Source of the DNA: Gammaproteobacteria bacterium RBG_16_37_9
GTDB lineage: Bacteria > Pseudomonadota > Gammaproteobacteria > UBA9339
Direction: 5' to 3'
Length of the DNA stretch: 27,946 nt
NCBI GenBank assembly: GCA_001801345.1
Contig: MGXJ01000006.1
Coordinates: forward strand, 20,760 to 48,705
Shown: positions 1 through 7,601 of the stretch, piece after piece
How positions within the stretch are numbered: position 1 is the first letter of the stretch
Layout of the letters: each line of letters starts with the position of its first letter
Made by a program: the position numbers and the translations under genes
Notes under the pieces: model-generated
Seen by the model: the letters and a program-made list of their open reading frames with translations, nothing else
What the model was told of the DNA's origin: nothing
Databases searched by the model: none

Positions 1-504
1 AAGTGTCCTAAATGTGGCAAGCCTCTGATTTTACGTTTGGGTAAAAAGGGCAGGTTTATTGGGTGTAGCGGTTATCCAGAATGTGATTACACTGCCAATG
101 TCGATAAAGAAAAAAACGTAATTGAAACTGAAGTTGTTGCTGATCGCGTGTGTCCTGATTGTAATTCACCGCTACATATTAAAGTTGGGCGTTATGGTAA
201 GTTTATTGGTTGTAGTAATTATCCTAATTGCAAACATATGGAACCTTTGGAAAAACCAAGCGATACAGGGGTGAAATGTCCAATTTGTAACGAAGGTTCA
301 ATGCTTAAGAGAAAATCTCGTTATGGTAAGTATTTTTATTCATGTTCAAAATACCCAGCTTGTAAATATGCGGTTTGGAATGAACCGCTAAACGAAAAAT
401 GTCCCAAATGCGGTTGGAAAATTTTAACATCAAAAACCACTAAAAGGCGCGGGACGGAAAAAGTTTGTCCTCAGAAAGACTGCGGTTATAGTGATAAGGG
501 GTAG
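1..504 (+). CDS. topA: DNA topoisomerase I, C-terminal zinc-ribbon part (5' end outside window)
   Basis: The frame is open from base 1, so this is the tail of a longer gene. It carries four Cys4 zinc-ribbon repeats of the type found at the C-terminus of bacterial type IA topoisomerases: CPKCGKPL...GCSGYPEC, CPDCNSPL...GCSNYPNC, CPICNEGS...SCSKYPAC and CPKCGWKI...CPQKDCGY. In the family these ribbons bind single-stranded DNA and assist relaxation of negative supercoils; the catalytic Toprim and tyrosine domains would lie upstream of the window. The repeated FIGCSxYPxC pattern is strongly diagnostic. The TTG at 37 is an internal leucine codon, not a start. The stop codon (502-504) lies inside the first arm of a perfect inverted repeat, so the hairpin may also end the transcript. 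Confidence 0.93.
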   Translation, partial: KCPKCGKPLILRLGKKGRFIGCSGYPECDYTANVDKEKNVIETEVVADRVCPDCNSPLHIKVGRYGKFIGCSNYPNCKHMEPLEKPSDTGVKCPICNEGSMLKRKSRYGKYFYSCSKYPACKYAVWNEPLNEKCPKCGWKILTSKTTKRRGTEKVCPQKDCGYSDKG

Positions 505-529
505 CCGCAGGCTTTAGCCTGCGGCTACC
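500..529. repeat. REP-like palindrome overlapping the topA stop codon
   Basis: Two perfect 14-base arms (500-513 and 516-529) are separated by only two bases. The core is GTAGCCGCAGGCT / AGCCTGCGGCTAC. It contains the topA stop codon and has no T-run after it, so it resembles a dispersed REP unit more than a simple terminator. The same core recurs at 12341-12363 and, slightly diverged, at 12440-12452, which supports a repeat family. It could still act as a transcript end or mRNA stabiliser for topA. Confidence 0.75.
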
Positions 530-567
530 AGATCTGATTGTAACGATTTTATGATTCAAGCTATAGA

Positions 568-1362
568 CTAACCCTCCATCCAAATCAAATTCGCCATTCT
601 GCCGGTTTTTTCGCCATCGCGTCTGAAGGAGTAGAAAAGATCTTTTTGAGTATAGGTGCAATATTCGCCACCATAAATTTTAGTTACTCCCGCATGATTT
701 AAAGATAAGGTTGCAAGTAAATAAGTATTGGCAAGAAAGCCATCATTATATTTGACAAAAGCAGATTTATTTTCAGGATTTTGTTTGAGGAAAATTTCAT
801 ACACATCGTGTTTTACTACATAAGCATTTGGTCCAATAGCAGGGCCAAGCCAAGCAAGAAGTTTTGATGGGTTAATATTCATAGCTTTAATGGTGGCTGC
901 GATAACTCCAGTTGCTATTCCTTTCCAACCCGCGTGAATTGCTGCAACTATGGTGCCGTCTTGATCGCACACTAAAATTGGCACACAATCTGCGGTCAAA
1001 ACCGCACATACCACTCCAGTATTAGTCGTAAATGCGGCGTCGGCTGTATCGGCTGTCATATCTAAAATTGGGATGTGATTCGTGGTTGGGATTGCGAGTA
1101 TCGTTCCATCAGGCTGGGTATTTTTTCCGAGTGATAAAACGATATTAGAATGGATCTGCTTTAGCCAAGATGGTTCTTGGGGTAAATTTAATTCTTGAGA
1201 TAGAATTTTGCGATTAGTCAACACTGCATCTTGATTGTCTCCAGTTATCAAGCTGAAATTAAAGCTATCATAAGGTGGTTGACTTACGCCTCCAGTGCGT
1301 TTGGTGGTGTAGGCTTTTACATTTTTTGGTGCAGGCCAGTTTGGTTTGATGTAGTTTTTCAT
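568..1362 (-). CDS. pgeF: Peptidoglycan editing factor / YfiH-LACC1 family multicopper-like oxidoreductase
   Basis: The 264-residue product has the normal length and motifs of the YfiH/PgeF (DUF152, LACC1) family. The expected His-Cys-His metal/active-site set is visible: QIHSN near residue 69, LTADCVP in the middle and IHAGWKG shortly after. Members have been described as purine-nucleoside-processing enzymes and, in E. coli, as removing wrongly incorporated amino acids from peptidoglycan precursors. Its ATG overlaps the stop of the upstream transporter gene by four bases (ATGA), so it is translationally coupled as the last gene of a three-gene operon. The family is certain; the exact substrate is not decided by sequence. 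Confidence 0.93.
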   Translation of the reverse strand: MKNYIKPNWPAPKNVKAYTTKRTGGVSQPPYDSFNFSLITGDNQDAVLTNRKILSQELNLPQEPSWLKQIHSNIVLSLGKNTQPDGTILAIPTTNHIPILDMTADTADAAFTTNTGVVCAVLTADCVPILVCDQDGTIVAAIHAGWKGIATGVIAATIKAMNINPSKLLAWLGPAIGPNAYVVKHDVYEIFLKQNPENKSAFVKYNDGFLANTYLLATLSLNHAGVTKIYGGEYCTYTQKDLFYSFRRDGEKTGRMANLIWMEG

Positions 1363-2267
1363 TTTAATGCCTGAATATTATTGATGTTTTTTATTTTGCT
1401 GGGTAAAAGAGTTATTATTGCGCCGGATAAAATAATAATAGCGCCCACAATTTGGATTATTGATATTTTTTCACCAAGCAAAATAACGCCAAATATTAGC
1501 ACAGCTACAGGTTCAAAAACCGAGAGCATGGAGGCTTGTTCAGAACTGATATATTTTAGTGCTTGTAAAAAAAATAATATAGGTATTGCCGTACAAAGGG
1601 TTCCCATTCCTACTATATTAAACCATTCGTTAAAACCATTAGGTATGTTAAAAGCATCATAAACATAAGAGGCTATTAAGCATGAAATCATGCTTCCAAG
1701 GGATACCATGAGTGTTGAAATGCTTGGCGCAATGTGAGTTCTTTTGCTCGCTAATATATAACACGCATAAAGAAAAGCCGCTAATATTCCCAAAGAGATA
1801 CCTAATATATTAAAGGTAAGTTTATTTGCATTAGCCAAACATATCATGCCAATTATTATTATAAAAAAAGAGATATAGTAAGTATTTCGTAAAACCATCT
1901 TATGAAATAATACATTAAACATCATTACAATAGCGGGATAAGTAAAAAATATTACCATTGCCAATCCAGATCCAATATGCTTGCTAGACATAAAATAAAA
2001 CATTGCAGAACTAGTATAAAATACTATCCCGTATACAATAAAGAGAAGATTTTTTTTATAAGAATTGAAGATTGTTTTATATTTTGGAATTAGTATTACA
2101 CACATAAATAATGTGGCTATAGTAAATCTCCAAAATAGCATGTTAGAAATTGATAATCCGGAATTCATAAGTGAAATTCCAAAATAGCCTAAAAGGCCAT
2201 AGCATAATCCAGAGGATACGGCATATAAAACGCCACGTTGTTGTTTAAACAGAGAAATTATATTCAT
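1359..2267 (-). CDS. EamA/DMT-family membrane transporter
   Basis: This 302-residue, very hydrophobic protein has about ten predicted membrane segments and the internal duplication of the drug/metabolite transporter (EamA) fold. Typical features are the N-terminal GLCYGLLGYFGISLM segment, the FWRFTIATL segment, and the C-terminal repeat ending in SSEQASMLSVFEPVAVLIFGVILLGE, the family's most recognisable signature. Members export or import small metabolites such as amino acids, nucleotide precursors or S-adenosylmethionine. It sits between a CofE-like ligase and PgeF with 4-bp overlaps on both sides, so co-expression is nearly certain. Whether it moves a substrate or product of either neighbour is unknown. 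Confidence 0.9.
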   Translation of the reverse strand: MNIISLFKQQRGVLYAVSSGLCYGLLGYFGISLMNSGLSISNMLFWRFTIATLFMCVILIPKYKTIFNSYKKNLLFIVYGIVFYTSSAMFYFMSSKHIGSGLAMVIFFTYPAIVMMFNVLFHKMVLRNTYYISFFIIIIGMICLANANKLTFNILGISLGILAAFLYACYILASKRTHIAPSISTLMVSLGSMISCLIASYVYDAFNIPNGFNEWFNIVGMGTLCTAIPILFFLQALKYISSEQASMLSVFEPVAVLIFGVILLGEKISIIQIVGAIIILSGAIITLLPSKIKNINNIQALK

Positions 2268-2977
2268 AACGATAATCCGATCCTAAACAGGTCTTCTTTT
2301 GCGCTTACACAAATCATCTTTTCCTCTTTTTTATTTGGTGCTCTATTTTGAAATTTAATTTTGTAAGGGTTTTCTATAATGGCAATTGGCGTTTGTTCAT
2401 TGCCTTCACCTGTAGCAAGGGTAGCAGTTGTCGCTAAGCTATCAAGTAAGTTTATTTGACTAACTTTGAGGATGTGTCCAAAAATATCTTTTTGTCCAAT
2501 ATAACTATGGATTGGTTTAAAACCACACCAGCCGATACTAATTCCGGTAACGCCGGACCGTAGTGGGGTTATGTTGCTATCAGTAATAATTATGCCCAAC
2601 TTTTTAATATGATGTTTCTTACGCAAGTATTCCCATATTTTTTTTGAGGTCAGTTGTGGTTCTTGTGGGAGTAAAGCATAAAAGTTATTGCAATTTGATT
2701 CATCGATTCCTGCATTAGGAATCAAGCGATGATTTTTTAAGGTTAAGAAAAAATCTGGATAGTTTGCTGGACTGTCAAAACAAAACTCAGCTTGTTCGTT
2801 AATAATCTTAGATTTACCTTTTGTTTTTTTTATAATATGGTTTTCACAGGTGCTAATTATTTTACTAGATATAGCAACCACGCTGTTTTCCTTTAATTTG
2901 GGAAGATACTTGTCAAGAATAGCGAAAATCGATTCTTTTGGTTTTATTTTGTGAGTTTTGATGGTGGTTATGAGCAT
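2264..2977 (-). CDS. CofE/F420-0:gamma-glutamyl ligase-like protein (putative folate gamma-glutamate ligase)
   Basis: The 237-residue protein matches the F420_ligase (CofE) family. It has an N-terminal beta region with SVVAISSKIIS, a central NAGIDESN segment, and TDSNITPLRSGVTGISIGWCG followed by LLDSLATTATLATGEGNEQTPIAII, the metal- and nucleotide-binding core. In F420-producing organisms CofE adds glutamates to F420-0. No other F420 gene is visible here and most gammaproteobacteria lack F420. A CofE-like protein of Chlamydia (CT611) has been reported to replace FolC in folate polyglutamylation, so a folate role is the leading alternative. The ATG starts divergently from tadA. It is the first gene of a three-gene operon whose second gene overlaps its stop codon. 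Confidence 0.85.
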   Translation of the reverse strand: MLITTIKTHKIKPKESIFAILDKYLPKLKENSVVAISSKIISTCENHIIKKTKGKSKIINEQAEFCFDSPANYPDFFLTLKNHRLIPNAGIDESNCNNFYALLPQEPQLTSKKIWEYLRKKHHIKKLGIIITDSNITPLRSGVTGISIGWCGFKPIHSYIGQKDIFGHILKVSQINLLDSLATTATLATGEGNEQTPIAIIENPYKIKFQNRAPNKKEEKMICVSAKEDLFRIGLSL

Positions 2978-3089
2978 AATTTTGATTTTATATTACTACT
3001 TTATGTTTTACTATAGTAATATTAGTTTCGTGTGTAGTTACCGTTAGATAAAGTTGAGGTTTTTTTGTTTTAATTAGGAAAGATTTCAG

Positions 3090-3551
3090 ATGACAAATTC
3101 TAATACACAAGATATTTTTTTTATGCAACATGCTTTTGAACTTGCGAAAAAAGCTGGTTCGTTAGATGAGGTTCCAGTTGGCGCAGTTGTAGTGTTAAAT
3201 AATGAGATTGTTAGTGAGGGGTTTAATTGTCCTATTCATACTAATGATCCCACAGCGCATGCTGAAATTATTGCATTAAGGCAAGCCGCGCAAAAATTAA
3301 ATAATTATCGGTTACCTGAAATAACATTATATGCAACTTTAGAACCTTGTGTGATGTGTGTTGGTGCGATGCTTCATGCGAGAATAAAAAGATTGGTTTT
3401 TGGAGCATTAGATCCTAAAAGTGGTGCTATTATAAGTGTTTTTAAGATTCTAGATGAAAAAAAGTTGAATCATAGAGTTGAATTTCAATCTGGTGTTTTA
3501 GGAGACGAGTGTGGGAAGGTTTTGTCAGATTTTTTTAGGGACAAGCGTTGA
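3090..3551 (+). CDS. tadA: tRNA-specific adenosine(34) deaminase
   Basis: This 153-residue cytidine/deoxycytidylate-deaminase-fold enzyme converts A34 to inosine in the wobble position of tRNA-Arg(ACG). Zinc ligands and catalytic Glu are present: THAHAE-type motif with His57 and Glu59 (PTAHAEI), then PCVMC with Cys87 and Cys90, followed by GAMLHARIKRLVFGA typical of TadA rather than free-nucleoside deaminases. The ATG is preceded by AGGAAAG about 8 bases upstream. It is transcribed alone, divergent from the CofE-like operon and convergent with rluD. Confidence 0.95.
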   Translation: MTNSNTQDIFFMQHAFELAKKAGSLDEVPVGAVVVLNNEIVSEGFNCPIHTNDPTAHAEIIALRQAAQKLNNYRLPEITLYATLEPCVMCVGAMLHARIKRLVFGALDPKSGAIISVFKILDEKKLNHRVEFQSGVLGDECGKVLSDFFRDKR

Positions 3552-3575
3552 TTTTTAACATTAAAACAATATGTT

Positions 3576-3606
3576 GACAAATCGAAAATCAAATTTTAGT
3601 TTTGTC
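3576..3606. terminator. Possible bidirectional hairpin between tadA and rluD
   Basis: GACAAA (3576-3581) pairs with TTTGTC (3601-3606), with an inner AAAAT/ATTTT stem. It lies between two convergent genes and is AT-rich. It is a weak structure, so this is tentative. Confidence 0.3.
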
Positions 3607-3618
3607 AGAAGAAGGTTG

Positions 3619-4572
3619 TTATATTTTAGCATCACAAAGGCACAAGCTTTTTAACAATTCTTCAAAATCTTTTGGCGGTTTAACTTCCCAAGACATTAAT
3701 TTATCGGTGCTTGGATGTTGTAATTCTAAGCGTCGAGCATGCAGTGCTTGGCGGCCAAATTGCCGTAATTTTTCGCGCAAAGTAGGATCAAGCTTTTCTG
3801 ATATTTTGTGAACATTGCTATAAGTTGGATCGCCAACTATGGGATATCCAATATGCGCCATGTGCACCCGAATTTGATGAGTGCGGCCAGTTTCTAAAGT
3901 TACTTGTATATGAGTGTAGCCGGTAAAGCGTTTGATGACGCGATAATGAGTTACAGCTGCTTTACCATTTTCTTTTACTGCCATATGGGTTCTTTTAGTT
4001 GGATGGCGTCCGATAGCAGCCTTGATCGTGCCGCCAGCAATCATTTCTCCATTTACTATTGCCTCGTACTCGCGTTTAATCTTTCTTTGTTGCAAAGCGA
4101 CAACAAGTTTATTGTGCACCATTAAATTTCTGGCTACGACCATTATTCCTGAGGTGTCTTTGTCTAAGCGATGAATAATTCCAGCGCGCGGAAGTTTAGC
4201 AAGCTCTGGATAGTGATAGAGCAGGGCATTTAACAAAGTATTATTGGCATTTCCAGCGCCGGGATGAGTAACTATTCCAGCAGGTTTATTGAGTATAATA
4301 ATATCTTGGTCTTCATAAACAATATTAAGCGCAATTGGTTGAGGTTCGAGTCGGGTGATGTTAGCGATGGTAGCTGTAACATCAACAATTTGGTTAGTAT
4401 ATACTTTATCTTTGGATCGTAGAATTTTACCATCAACAGTTATATATCCAGCTTTAACCCATTTTTGGATACGAGCGCGAGAATATTCTGGTAATAAGGT
4501 GCCCAGAGCAAGATCAAGTCGAGTTTGATCAAGAGTTTGGGGAATAGTTTTTGTAAGCTTAATTTGCGAAAT
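3619..4572 (-). CDS. rluD: 23S rRNA pseudouridine synthase RluD with displaced start
   Basis: The minus-strand frame encodes a complete RluD. It has an N-terminal S4 domain (TRLDLALGTLLPEYSRARI), the catalytic motif HRLDKDTSG with its Asp, then RHPTKRTHMAV and LETGRTHQIRVHMAHIGYPIVGDP. RluD makes pseudouridines 1911/1915/1917 in helix 69 of 23S rRNA. The frame stays open to 4632 but holds no ATG, GTG or TTG before 4236, which is mid-domain and unlikely. Homology begins near ISQIKLTK at 4572. Exactly there lies the end of a MITE-like element. Removing the element and one TA copy joins this frame to an ATG at 4886-4888 (MVKLLGGTISQIKL). The gene is therefore either inactivated or now starts at a rare codon (ATT at 4570-4572 or 4561-4563), helped by GGAG supplied by the element's end. 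Coordinates use the ATT at 4572. Confidence 0.8.
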   Translation of the reverse strand: MSQIKLTKTIPQTLDQTRLDLALGTLLPEYSRARIQKWVKAGYITVDGKILRSKDKVYTNQIVDVTATIANITRLEPQPIALNIVYEDQDIIILNKPAGIVTHPGAGNANNTLLNALLYHYPELAKLPRAGIIHRLDKDTSGIMVVARNLMVHNKLVVALQQRKIKREYEAIVNGEMIAGGTIKAAIGRHPTKRTHMAVKENGKAAVTHYRVIKRFTGYTHIQVTLETGRTHQIRVHMAHIGYPIVGDPTYSNVHKISEKLDPTLREKLRQFGRQALHARRLELQHPSTDKLMSWEVKPPKDFEELLKSLCLCDAKI

Positions 4573-4865
4573 ATACTCCTCGCAGAATGAATTTAATGCT
4601 TTACTCAGGCACTTCCTGTGCCTTCGCCCTCGCTAAGGAACGCTCGGGCCAGCTCGCTTTGCTCGCTGTTGCAAAATTTGGCAATCCTGCCAAATTTGTG
4701 TTGCCCTTATTTTTTGCGGTCCTCATTTATGTAGAAATAAACTCCGGCCGCAAAAAATAATGGCGCCGCGCCACAAATTCGCTTGGAGCGAATTTGAATT
4801 GCCGTAGGCAAGCCCCGCGCGAAGCAGGGATAGCGCAGCGTAAAATTCATTTTGCGAGGAGTATA
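4572..4865. mobile_element. MITE-like non-coding element with 23-bp terminal inverted repeats and TA target duplication
   Basis: The ends 4572-4594 and 4843-4865 are inverted copies, matching at 22 of 23 positions (core TACTCCTCGCA). The outermost TA on each side (4572-4573, 4864-4865) fits a TA target-site duplication, as made by IS630/Tc1-mariner-type transposases. The ~290-bp interior has no credible ORF, is visibly richer in GC than its flanks, and is packed with stem-loops: GGCAC/GTGCC at 4608-4622, 10-bp arms at 4674-4683/4688-4697, and 11-bp arms at 4709-4719/4748-4758. It lies at the 5' end of rluD. Reading outward, both ends present GCGAGGAG, a Shine-Dalgarno-like sequence. Confidence 0.8.
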
Positions 4866-4930
4866 GTTCCCCCTAATAACTTTACCATGAAATTCAATTT
4901 TCGTTTAGTATATCAGGACTCATTAGATGT

Positions 4931-7294
4931 CTATTTAGTGGTTTTAGCAAGATATAACCACGTTTCAACGATAGAATCCGGGGTAAGTGAAATGCTTCCA
5001 ATTCCCTCATTTGCTAACCATTTTGCAAATTCCGGGTAATCAGATGGTGCTTGGCCACAAATGCCAACGTATTTATTCTTTTGTTTGCAAGTTTTGATCA
5101 CATGATGTAATAATTTTTTAACAGCTTGATTACGTTCATCAAAAAGATGAGCAACCAAACTAGAATCTCGATCAAGACCTAAAGTTAATTGAGTTAAATC
5201 ATTTGAACCAATAGAGAAACCATCGCAAATTTTCAGGAACTCTTCGGCAAGCAAGGCATTTGAAGGAATTTCACACATCAAAATAACTTTTAGTCCCTTA
5301 TATCCTCTAACCAAACCATTTTTTGCGAGTAAATTTACTAGTTGTTTTGCTTCGTCTACGGTGCGCACGAAAGGAAACATCACTTGGGTATTGGTTAAAC
5401 CCATATTGAGAACTCGTTTTAGTGCTTCACATTCCAAAGCAAAGCAATCAGCGAATTGTTTTGCAAGGTAGCGTGAGCCACCACGAAAACCGATCATGGG
5501 ATTTTCTTCATGGGGCTCAAATAAATTGCCACCCAATAAATTTGCATATTCATTAGATTTGAAATCAGAAAATCTAACAATAATAGGTTTAGGAAAAAAT
5601 GCAGCAGCAATAGTTGAGATACCTTCGCGTAATTTTTCAATATAAAATTCAACTGGGTTTTTGTATGCTGCAGTGCGCTTAAGAACCTGTTGTTTTAATT
5701 TGGATGATAAGCTTTTGAATTGGAGAAGAGTATTAGGATGAATTCCAATAATACTGTTTATAATAAACTCGAGTCTGACTAAACCAACACCATCATTTGG
5801 TAGGTATTGATAATCAAAAGCTTTATTTGGATCAGCCAGATTCATGCAGATTTTAAAAGGTAATTTGGGCATGTTTGTAACTTTAATCTGCTTGGTTTTG
5901 ACTGGCAGGATACCTTTATAAACTTGCCCAATCTCTCCACCAGCACATGAAACTGTAATTGGCGTATGATTTTTAATTTTGGTAGTAGCGTTATTGCAGC
6001 CCACAACTGCTGGAATGCCAAGTTCGCGGGCGACAATTGCTGCATGACAAGTGCGACCGCCTCTATTGGTAGCTATGGCTTTGGCAAGCTTCATAATCGG
6101 TTCCCAATCAGGATCAGTAATATCTGCGACTAGAACTTGTCCTTCTCGCATTAAATGCATTTGTTTTGGGTTGGTTATTACGCAAGCCTTGCCTTGGCCA
6201 ATTTTTTGACCAATGCTATGGCCGCTGGTAATAATTTCACTGGTTTTTTCAAGATAGAATCTTTCTATTAGTTGGTGTTGTTCTTGGCTGCGCACGGTTT
6301 CTGGCCGCGCTTGCACTATGTAGATTTCTTTGGTTTTAGTGTTTTGTGCCCACTCTATATCCATCGGTTTTTTATAGTGTTTTTCTATTGCCACACCCAA
6401 ACGAGCGAGTTTAGTTACTGTTAAATCATCAATGCAGAATTGCTGTTGCTCTTTTTTTGTGGTCTGAACGGTTTTAGTAGTTTTAAAGCTTTTGCTATAA
6501 ATAATTTTACTGGCTTTGCTTCCTAAATTGCGTTGTAAAATTGCTGGTTTATTTTGAATTAGACTCGGTTTATAAACATAAAATTCATCTGGATTTACTT
6601 TTCCTTGCACAATTGATTCTCCAAGTCCCCAAGATGCATTAATAAAAACTACTTTGTCAAATCCAGTTTCGGTGTCTAAAGTGAACATTACACCGCTTGA
6701 GCCAAGGTCGCTGCGAGCCATGATTTGGATGCCAGCTGATATACCAACTTTTTTATGAGGGAATTTATTTTGGATGCGATAAATAATTGCGCGTTCATTA
6801 AAAAGAGAAGCATAAACTTTTTTTATGGCAAAAAGGATGTTTTTTATTCCTTTTACATTTAGAAAGGAATCGTGTTGGCCAGCAAACGATGCGCTGGGTA
6901 AATCTTCAGCTGTGGCTGAGGATCTGACAGCAAAAGTGTTTTTTTGGTTTTTGGCAAGAATATTGTATTCTTTGGTAACAGCAGCAATAAATTTACCGTT
7001 AAATTTTGCTGCAAGAATTAGTTTTTGTATCTCTTTGCTTGTTTTAGATAAATTTTTTAAATTTAACGGATCAAGAGAGTTAAGTTTGGAATATATCTGT
7101 TTATCTATCTGATTTTCAACTAGAAAATCCTTAAATGCTGTAGTGGTGGTGGCGAAACCGGCTGGGACTTTAACGTTCCCCTTGGCGAGGCTTTTTATCA
7201 TCTCGCCAAGGGAAGCATTCTTTCCGCCAACTAAAGCGATATCTTTTATGCTAAGTTGGCGGAAATTTATGACGTGTCGAATAATACTTTTCAT
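4931..7294 (-). CDS. ppsA: Phosphoenolpyruvate synthase (pyruvate, water dikinase)
   Basis: This ~787-residue enzyme makes PEP, AMP and phosphate from pyruvate, ATP and water, allowing gluconeogenesis from pyruvate or amino acids. Three domains are visible in order: the N-terminal ATP-binding PPDK_N domain (VGGKNASLGEMI near the start, AVRSSATAEDLPSASFAGQHDS), the swivelling phosphohistidine domain with GGRTCHAAIVARELGIPAVVG containing the catalytic His, and the C-terminal PEP-binding barrel with GFRGGSRY, SIGSNDLTQLTLGLDRDS and GICGQAPSDYPEF. An in-frame ATG eight codons upstream (7318) exists, but the ATG at 7294 has an AGG upstream and starts at the point where E. coli PpsA aligns. It is probably co-transcribed with rluD downstream and lies below a lysine-rich mini-gene. 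Confidence 0.95.
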   Translation of the reverse strand: MKSIIRHVINFRQLSIKDIALVGGKNASLGEMIKSLAKGNVKVPAGFATTTTAFKDFLVENQIDKQIYSKLNSLDPLNLKNLSKTSKEIQKLILAAKFNGKFIAAVTKEYNILAKNQKNTFAVRSSATAEDLPSASFAGQHDSFLNVKGIKNILFAIKKVYASLFNERAIIYRIQNKFPHKKVGISAGIQIMARSDLGSSGVMFTLDTETGFDKVVFINASWGLGESIVQGKVNPDEFYVYKPSLIQNKPAILQRNLGSKASKIIYSKSFKTTKTVQTTKKEQQQFCIDDLTVTKLARLGVAIEKHYKKPMDIEWAQNTKTKEIYIVQARPETVRSQEQHQLIERFYLEKTSEIITSGHSIGQKIGQGKACVITNPKQMHLMREGQVLVADITDPDWEPIMKLAKAIATNRGGRTCHAAIVARELGIPAVVGCNNATTKIKNHTPITVSCAGGEIGQVYKGILPVKTKQIKVTNMPKLPFKICMNLADPNKAFDYQYLPNDGVGLVRLEFIINSIIGIHPNTLLQFKSLSSKLKQQVLKRTAAYKNPVEFYIEKLREGISTIAAAFFPKPIIVRFSDFKSNEYANLLGGNLFEPHEENPMIGFRGGSRYLAKQFADCFALECEALKRVLNMGLTNTQVMFPFVRTVDEAKQLVNLLAKNGLVRGYKGLKVILMCEIPSNALLAEEFLKICDGFSIGSNDLTQLTLGLDRDSSLVAHLFDERNQAVKKLLHHVIKTCKQKNKYVGICGQAPSDYPEFAKWLANEGIGSISLTPDSIVETWLYLAKTTK

Positions 7295-7397
7295 GTCGGA
7301 CCTAAAAAATATCTCCATCCATTAAGAATTACTCACGCCATTATTTTATTTATACAAAAAAGCAAAAACAATCTAAATATAAAAATTTATATCTAAA

Positions 7398-7496
7398 CTA
7401 TTTTTTTTTGCTTTTGCAGCTCTTACATTTTTTAGCTGGTTTTTTCATTGCTTTTTTAGCAACCTTTTTTTTGACAGCCTTTTTTTTAGTAGCCAT
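7398..7496 (-). CDS. 32-residue lysine-rich basic peptide with a CxxC motif
   Basis: This short ORF starts with ATG (7494-7496) preceded by a strong AAGGAG eight bases upstream. It encodes 32 residues, about half of them lysine. The pattern is alternating KKK/AVKKK/VAKKA/KKPAKK, ending in KCKSCKSKKK. The composition resembles the lysine/alanine/proline-rich tails of histone H1-like and AlgP-like nucleoid proteins, but the ORF is far shorter, and the paired cysteines (CKSC) could bind metal or form a disulphide. It lies between an MFS gene and ppsA on the same strand. The clear ribosome site makes translation believable. The function is unknown; a nucleic-acid-binding or ribosome-associated role is only an inference from charge. 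Confidence 0.6.
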   Translation of the reverse strand: MATKKKAVKKKVAKKAMKKPAKKCKSCKSKKK

Positions 7497-7601
7497 TTTT
7501 ATTCTCCTTAAGAATTAATATTAATTTACTTCTTCAATACGAAGAAGCACGAGACATATATTAAATCAAATATAGCGATTTGCATAGCTTTTTTATTTAA
7601 C

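Noticed and set aside
3619..4236. rluD starting at the TTG at 4236
   Set aside because: This would remove the S4 domain and start of the catalytic domain, although the frame upstream encodes clear RluD sequence down from 4572.
4794..5039. 81-codon plus-strand frame at the MITE right end
   Set aside because: It crosses the element boundary and runs antisense into ppsA; no relatives are expected.
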